NCBI RefSeq assembly: GCF_000949635.1
Contig: NZ_BAFN01000001.1
Span: 3,283,052-3,347,051, forward strand
Length of the DNA stretch: 64,000 nucleotides
Direction of reading: 5' to 3'
DNA from: Candidatus Brocadia sinica JPN1
GTDB taxonomy: Bacteria > Planctomycetota > Brocadiia > Brocadiales > Brocadiaceae
The notes beneath the pieces were generated by a model. It was not told the origin of the DNA. It did no database searches and saw only the letters and a list, made by a program, of their open reading frames with translations. Positions 59,992 to 64,000 of this stretch are shown here, piece by piece. How positions within the stretch are numbered: the first letter of the stretch is position 1; every line of letters begins with the position of its first letter. The translations under genes and the position numbers were made by a program.

Positions 59992-60798
59992 TTATTTATT
60001 TTTGTTCACGAGCTTCAGACGCATCATCTCTGCAAAGAGCCCTACCTCATATTCGATGCCTTTGAGAATATCGTTCTCCACAGCAAAGTTAATACACTTC
60101 TTCATCTCTTTGAGTGCCCTCGCATCCCTTTCCAGTAAAGTCTTTGCCAGTGCAATGGCATGATCTAAAATTTCTTTGTGAGGTGATATTTGGTTGACAA
60201 GACCCCACTCCAGGGCTGTTTCGGCACGAATCATCTTTCCCAGAAACAACATCTCCTTGGCGCGGGCTGCACCTATGTAACGAGGCAAACGCTGTGTACC
60301 ACCCAGGCCCGGGATAATACTCAATTCAGGCTTTGCCTCCGGTAAACTGAAAAAGGAAAGTTCTGATGCAACGCGCAGGTCACAGAGCATGGCAAGTTCC
60401 AGGCCTGCCCCAATTGTAACACCGTTAATAGCGGCGATAACGGGTTTTTTGCAATTTTCAATTTCTACGAACATCTCATGTGCGCGTTTGAATCGTTCAT
60501 AGTTTTTTTCGGCAACAAGGCCAGAGATCCATGAACCAAAGAGCTCGTCACGATCGGCGCCATCGCTAAAGACCCCCCTGAGTTTACTGGCAATGATAAC
60601 AGCGCCAATCTTGTCATCTCCCTCGTATTGATCCATTTTGTCGTAAATCGCGTCCACAAGCCATGAACCTATGGAGTTGCGTGGGGGTTTTTTCATGGAG
60701 ATAATGCCAATGGACTTGCCATTATCTCCGGAAATTTCTTCAAACTCGATGTGGTTATAACCAGAGTTGTCACCCCGGTTCATGCGGATGTCTTTCAT
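59992..60798 (-). CDS. Enoyl-CoA hydratase/isomerase family protein
   Basis: A 268-residue crotonase-fold enzyme. The oxyanion-hole segments are IASKLRGVFSDGADRDELF and AAINGVTIGAGLELAMLCDL; the catalytic-region PGLGGTQRLPRYIGAARAKE is present. It hydrates or isomerises an enoyl-CoA. Together with the FadH-like gene 47 bases upstream it suggests unsaturated acyl-CoA metabolism. Confidence 0.93.
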   Translation of the reverse strand: MKDIRMNRGDNSGYNHIEFEEISGDNGKSIGIISMKKPPRNSIGSWLVDAIYDKMDQYEGDDKIGAVIIASKLRGVFSDGADRDELFGSWISGLVAEKNYERFKRAHEMFVEIENCKKPVIAAINGVTIGAGLELAMLCDLRVASELSFFSLPEAKPELSIIPGLGGTQRLPRYIGAARAKEMLFLGKMIRAETALEWGLVNQISPHKEILDHAIALAKTLLERDARALKEMKKCINFAVENDILKGIEYEVGLFAEMMRLKLVNKNK

Positions 60799-60845
60799 CA
60801 GTTAAAAACCTTTATTTTAACAATCTATCCGTTATAAAACTCATT

Positions 60846-62870
60846 TTATATCTTTAATGCCACTTCAAAACCTTCGTGGATGGCCTCCAGGGCAGTACGT
60901 ACCTTAACGCAGTCACCAATAAAGTATGTTTCTGAAAATTTTCCTTCTATTTGCTTCCGGAGTTCATTATTGGAGCTGTATCCCACAGCAATGATAACGG
61001 TATCGGCCTTGATAAAATGTTCTTCCCCGTTCTTCTCATATAGTATTCTGCTCGTACCATGTCCATTTTCACCGGGGTTGGTTACAATTTCTTTTACTTG
61101 TACTTCGGTTATTTCTTTGACTCCAGCCTCTTTTAATTCTTTGAGAATAATCCATCGTGTGGAGATGCCAAATCCGCCTCCTATTTTTTTCCTCATTTCC
61201 AGAATGGCGACATTTTTGTTTCCCCTTGTTGTGTACTCAATTACATCTTTGGCATCAATCACCTTTTGCCTGAGGAGAAAGCAGGCCACATCTGGCCTCA
61301 TTGCTCCCTGTTTGGCCACATGCAAAGCTACTTCGCACCCAACCGTTCCGCCACCAATAATGACTACATCCTTTCCCGCAGATACCTTATTGTCCAATAC
61401 ATCGCTGGCAATATATACATTTTCCCCTTTTATTCCAGGGAGATTGAGGGTTATGGGATTCCCGCCTGTAGCCACAATTATCGCATCAGGGCGCTCTTCT
61501 TTTATAATCTGGAAATCTGCCTCCGCTCCGGTTTTTATCTTTACCTTAAGCTTTGAAATCTGTCTTTCCAGATACGTTTTAATATTTTGTATTTCTTCAC
61601 GTCCGGGGGGAATAAAGGCGTATCGTAATTGACCACCCAGCTGGTTATTTCTTTCATAGAGTGTAACTTCATGTCCCCGTAATGCCAGAACGCGGGCTGC
61701 CTCCATTCCAGCAGGTCCACCACCCACGACTACAACTTTTTTGGGTTTGTTCGTTTTGGTAATTTTATATTCACCCTCGTGTCCTACCATTGCATTATAC
61801 ATGCAGGAAACGGGCTTAAAATTGAGCAGGGAATCGAAACACCCTTGATTACATGCGATACATGTCCTGATGTCATCAAGTTGCCCATGTTCATATTTAT
61901 TTGGTAATTCAGGGTCTGCGATGAGCGGTCTTCCAAGAGACACCATATCGGCCTGTTCATTATCTAAAATCTCTTCAGCCAGTTTAAGATCATTTATCCT
62001 TACCGAGGCAATAACAGGGACTTTTACACGCGATTTAATCTTCTCTGAAAGAAATGCATAAGCCATCCGCGGAATAACCATCAGCATGATCGGCGTCTTG
62101 CTCTCATGCCAGCCAGGAGATACGTTAAAGACGTCTACACCTGCCTGCTCTAATATCCTGGCAATTTCTAAACTCTCGTCTATCTTGAGCCCTTCTTCTA
62201 CAAAGTCATCCCCTGACATCCTAAAAATGATGGGATAATCCTTCCCGACAGTCTCCCTTATCGCAAGAACCATTTCTCTGGCAAAACGAGCCCTGTTTTC
62301 AAGGCTTCCACCGTATTCATCGTCACGTTTGTTGGTAGCTTTTGAGAGGAACTGATTAATGAGGTATCCCATTCCGCCGTGAAGTTCCACAGCATCGAAA
62401 CCTGCTTTTTTTGCCCTCACGGTAGCGCTGACATAGTTATCAATAATAATTTTGATCTCTGGGACCGTTAAGGCATGAGGTTCCTGCTTAATACTTCTAT
62501 GTGTTAGCGAGGAGGGTGCAACAGGTTGCATCTTTGTAAAAAAAGACGAGGCGCTTCGGCCACCATGGAGTAATTGTGCTGCCACGCGGACGTTATACAC
62601 ATGAATGGCATCGGTTAGTTTTTTTAAACCCGGGATGAGTTCATCCTTGTCCAGTCCAATAATACTCTTCCAGACCTTACCATTCATTTCCGGATAACAA
62701 CCACCCACGACAATAAAACCTACACCTCCCTTTGCCCGTTCAACGTAAAAATCGATGATCTGGTCGTTAATGGTACCGTCTGAGGTAAATCCCAGATCCA
62801 TGGCAGACATGATTAGCCGGTTTTTTAAAGTCATTTGACCAATATTGATTTTGTTAAACAGTTTGCTCAT
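60846..62870 (-). CDS. 2,4-dienoyl-CoA reductase-like (FadH/OYE) flavoenzyme
   Basis: A 674-residue three-domain enzyme: an OYE-type FMN barrel (1-340), a 4Fe-4S site CIACNQGCFDSLLNFKPVSC (about 340-360), and an FAD/NAD(P)-binding half with VVVVGGGPAGMEAARVLALR and VVIIGGGTVGCEVALHVAKQ. The architecture matches FadH, enoate reductase and trimethylamine dehydrogenase relatives. It reduces C=C bonds, perhaps of enoyl- or dienoyl-CoA given the hydratase next door; the exact substrate is not known. Confidence 0.93.
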   Translation of the reverse strand: MSKLFNKINIGQMTLKNRLIMSAMDLGFTSDGTINDQIIDFYVERAKGGVGFIVVGGCYPEMNGKVWKSIIGLDKDELIPGLKKLTDAIHVYNVRVAAQLLHGGRSASSFFTKMQPVAPSSLTHRSIKQEPHALTVPEIKIIIDNYVSATVRAKKAGFDAVELHGGMGYLINQFLSKATNKRDDEYGGSLENRARFAREMVLAIRETVGKDYPIIFRMSGDDFVEEGLKIDESLEIARILEQAGVDVFNVSPGWHESKTPIMLMVIPRMAYAFLSEKIKSRVKVPVIASVRINDLKLAEEILDNEQADMVSLGRPLIADPELPNKYEHGQLDDIRTCIACNQGCFDSLLNFKPVSCMYNAMVGHEGEYKITKTNKPKKVVVVGGGPAGMEAARVLALRGHEVTLYERNNQLGGQLRYAFIPPGREEIQNIKTYLERQISKLKVKIKTGAEADFQIIKEERPDAIIVATGGNPITLNLPGIKGENVYIASDVLDNKVSAGKDVVIIGGGTVGCEVALHVAKQGAMRPDVACFLLRQKVIDAKDVIEYTTRGNKNVAILEMRKKIGGGFGISTRWIILKELKEAGVKEITEVQVKEIVTNPGENGHGTSRILYEKNGEEHFIKADTVIIAVGYSSNNELRKQIEGKFSETYFIGDCVKVRTALEAIHEGFEVALKI

Positions 62871-63458
62871 AATTCATTTCTTGGATAAATCAGGACGCTG
62901 ATTTTCATAAATGGACACAATACGTATTTTGTAAATCACTCTTTAAAATCCTTACTTTATCAATAGCTATACATTTTTGAAAACATTACTCTATTTACTA
63001 ATGAAAGCTACCTGCGGTATGTAATGAAGTGACCCTTTAATCGTTGAGATAGTCAATGACCACTATTTTACAAAGGGCAAGGGAATAAGCTGAAGGTTTT
63101 TTGTAGCAATATATATTATCCTTCTTTGAGAATTTTTATAGAAAGTGTAGCAATAGTTGTAAGTGATAACGTACTCTCATTTTGAAACGCCAAGCACCTT
63201 GGGATTATAAGGCTCACATCCACTTTTGTCAAGTGTATCCTTGCAGGAACGCAATATCACATTTCCAATTAAGAAATTTTTATTGTGCCGGTAAGGTGTG
63301 GAATACGAGTGAAAAGGGGTAGAAAATAAAGAAGGGGGTAAAATCTATAAACACAGCTACAAACTCAAAGGTATGATTTGCATTCACCTTTCAATGGTGA
63401 AACGCCAAAGATAAATTTCCGGATAGTTTTATCACAACAATTTCGGATTTAAACTCAT
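62871..63458. other. Intergenic region
   Basis: About 590 AT-rich bases. A small hairpin TTCACC/GGTGAA (63382-63402) is followed by ACGCCAAAG, loosely reminiscent of a GEMM aptamer but too degenerate to call. No gene seen. Confidence 0.4.
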
Positions 63459-63641
63459 TTATGCGTAAACATCTACATTTTTACCAACCCCTTCGGGATT
63501 GATAAAACTCTCATTTGCCTGTTTTTGTTCTTCGATAAGCTTTAATACCGTTTCCCCCTGCATCTTCATTAAGTCCATAGCTTTTTTAACCATCTCTATA
63601 TTATTATCAATGGACATTTTTGACGTAATGTTGCCGACCAT
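63459..63641 (-). CDS. YjfB-like putative motility protein
   Basis: A 60-residue protein with MVKKAMDLMKMQGETVLKLI, matching the small YjfB family, often found near flagellar genes. AAGGAGG precedes the ATG. It is helical, soluble and of unknown molecular role. Confidence 0.7.
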   Translation of the reverse strand: MVGNITSKMSIDNNIEMVKKAMDLMKMQGETVLKLIEEQKQANESFINPEGVGKNVDVYA

Positions 63642-63872
63642 AATGGTTGCCTCCTTAATTTGTGTTGTTGACTATGGTTTATAACAAAAATATCGTATAG
63701 TATCTTAAAATATCGGAACATTTCAGAAATTGTTTAGTACTTTTCATAAAAATATTTTGACATTTTGAGGGCACTTCTATCACAATGATAAAAATAAGTA
63801 GAGGCAAAAAATGTTTTTGTATAATATTCAAGTACAAGTACGCTGTGCATAATTTTTAAAGTAAAAATTACA

Positions 63873-64000
63873 GTGATTATCAATCCTGAACAAATCAAGA
63901 CTTTTGTTAATACAATCTACCCTTACCTTGGTGTAAATAAACAGCAAGAGGTCTCCCGGCTTCTGTTTGAGATTGCCAAGCGTGAACGCATCGATTATAC
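63873..64000 (+). CDS. Partial coding sequence running off the right edge
   Basis: From GTG 63873 the frame is open to the end (VIINPEQIKTFVNTIYPYLG, then NKQQEVSRLLFEIAKRERID). The composition is protein-like. The family is not recognisable from 42 residues, and no strong ribosome-binding site is seen. Confidence 0.4.
   Translation, partial: MIINPEQIKTFVNTIYPYLGVNKQQEVSRLLFEIAKRERIDY

Noticed and set aside
60880-61632. 250-codon plus-strand frame
   Set aside because: Antisense to the FadH-like gene; Ser/Thr/Pro-rich shadow.
63370-63420. A second c-di-GMP riboswitch, from TTCACC/GGTGAA followed by ACGCCAAAG
   Set aside because: The core lacks the AAACC and GACGCAAAG spacing of GEMM-I, and no 3' half is seen; treated as chance similarity.

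Overview
The window is bacterial and almost certainly from an anammox planctomycete of the order Brocadiales. The 16S rRNA at 18545-20137 contains perfect target sites for two anammox FISH probes that I recall from the literature: the general probe Amx368 (18948-18965) and the Brocadia/Kuenenia probe Amx820 (19403-19424). Its 5' end departs from the usual bacterial 27F primer site. The remaining genes are chromosomal, and there is no sign of a plasmid or an intact prophage.

Layout. 1-2.1 kb: tail of a sigma-54 activator, a small zinc-finger membrane protein, a 2-Cys peroxiredoxin with a clear promoter/operator, and a short IS-derived inverted-repeat element. 2.2-7.4 kb: a frameshifted MFS transporter, a BsuBI/PstI-type restriction-modification pair, and a tightly linked two-gene unit with a SEC-C protein. 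7.6-13.5 kb: a MetE/UroD-like protein, two GNAT acetyltransferases, a histidine kinase, a 2-hydroxyacid dehydrogenase and a secreted protein. 13.5-17 kb: an ISL3 remnant, an FMN-bind/ApbE flavin transferase with a membrane partner that may be its lost C-terminus, and a BamC-like lipoprotein. 17.2-23.8 kb: accA and a complete rrn operon (16S-tRNA-Ile-tRNA-Ala-23S-5S). 23.8-28.5 kb: a Fur-family regulator, rpmB, the complete gatCAB set and a Uma2 protein. 28.5-42.5 kb: an accessory zone with small genes, several eroded or fused genes, an ABC ATPase, toxin-antitoxin debris and an IS3-family element. 42.6-52.2 kb: lysC, an intact IS66-type element with an 8-bp target duplication, bacterioferritin, a GH15 glucoamylase-like enzyme, and pgl-zwf-rpiB of the pentose phosphate pathway. 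52.6-55.5 kb: a candidate c-di-GMP-I (GEMM) riboswitch with a terminator hairpin in front of a large secreted protein (RCC1 beta-propeller plus carboxypeptidase-regulatory-like repeats). 55.6-57.9 kb: a graveyard of a STAND-type defence ATPase, a HEPN protein and a livH fragment. 57.9-64 kb: a glycogen debranching enzyme, enoyl-CoA hydratase, a FadH-like flavoenzyme, a YjfB-like protein and the start of another gene.

How the genes fit together. The sugar genes (GH15, debranching enzyme, pgl, zwf, rpiB) suggest turnover of an internal glucan into the oxidative pentose phosphate branch; gnd is not in the window. Signalling by c-di-GMP appears twice: a PilZ protein and the GEMM riboswitch on a surface protein, which suits a biofilm- and granule-forming organism. 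The accessory regions show repeated small deletions that fused unrelated genes, and several single-base indels, many in G runs. Some of the indels could be consensus errors rather than biology.
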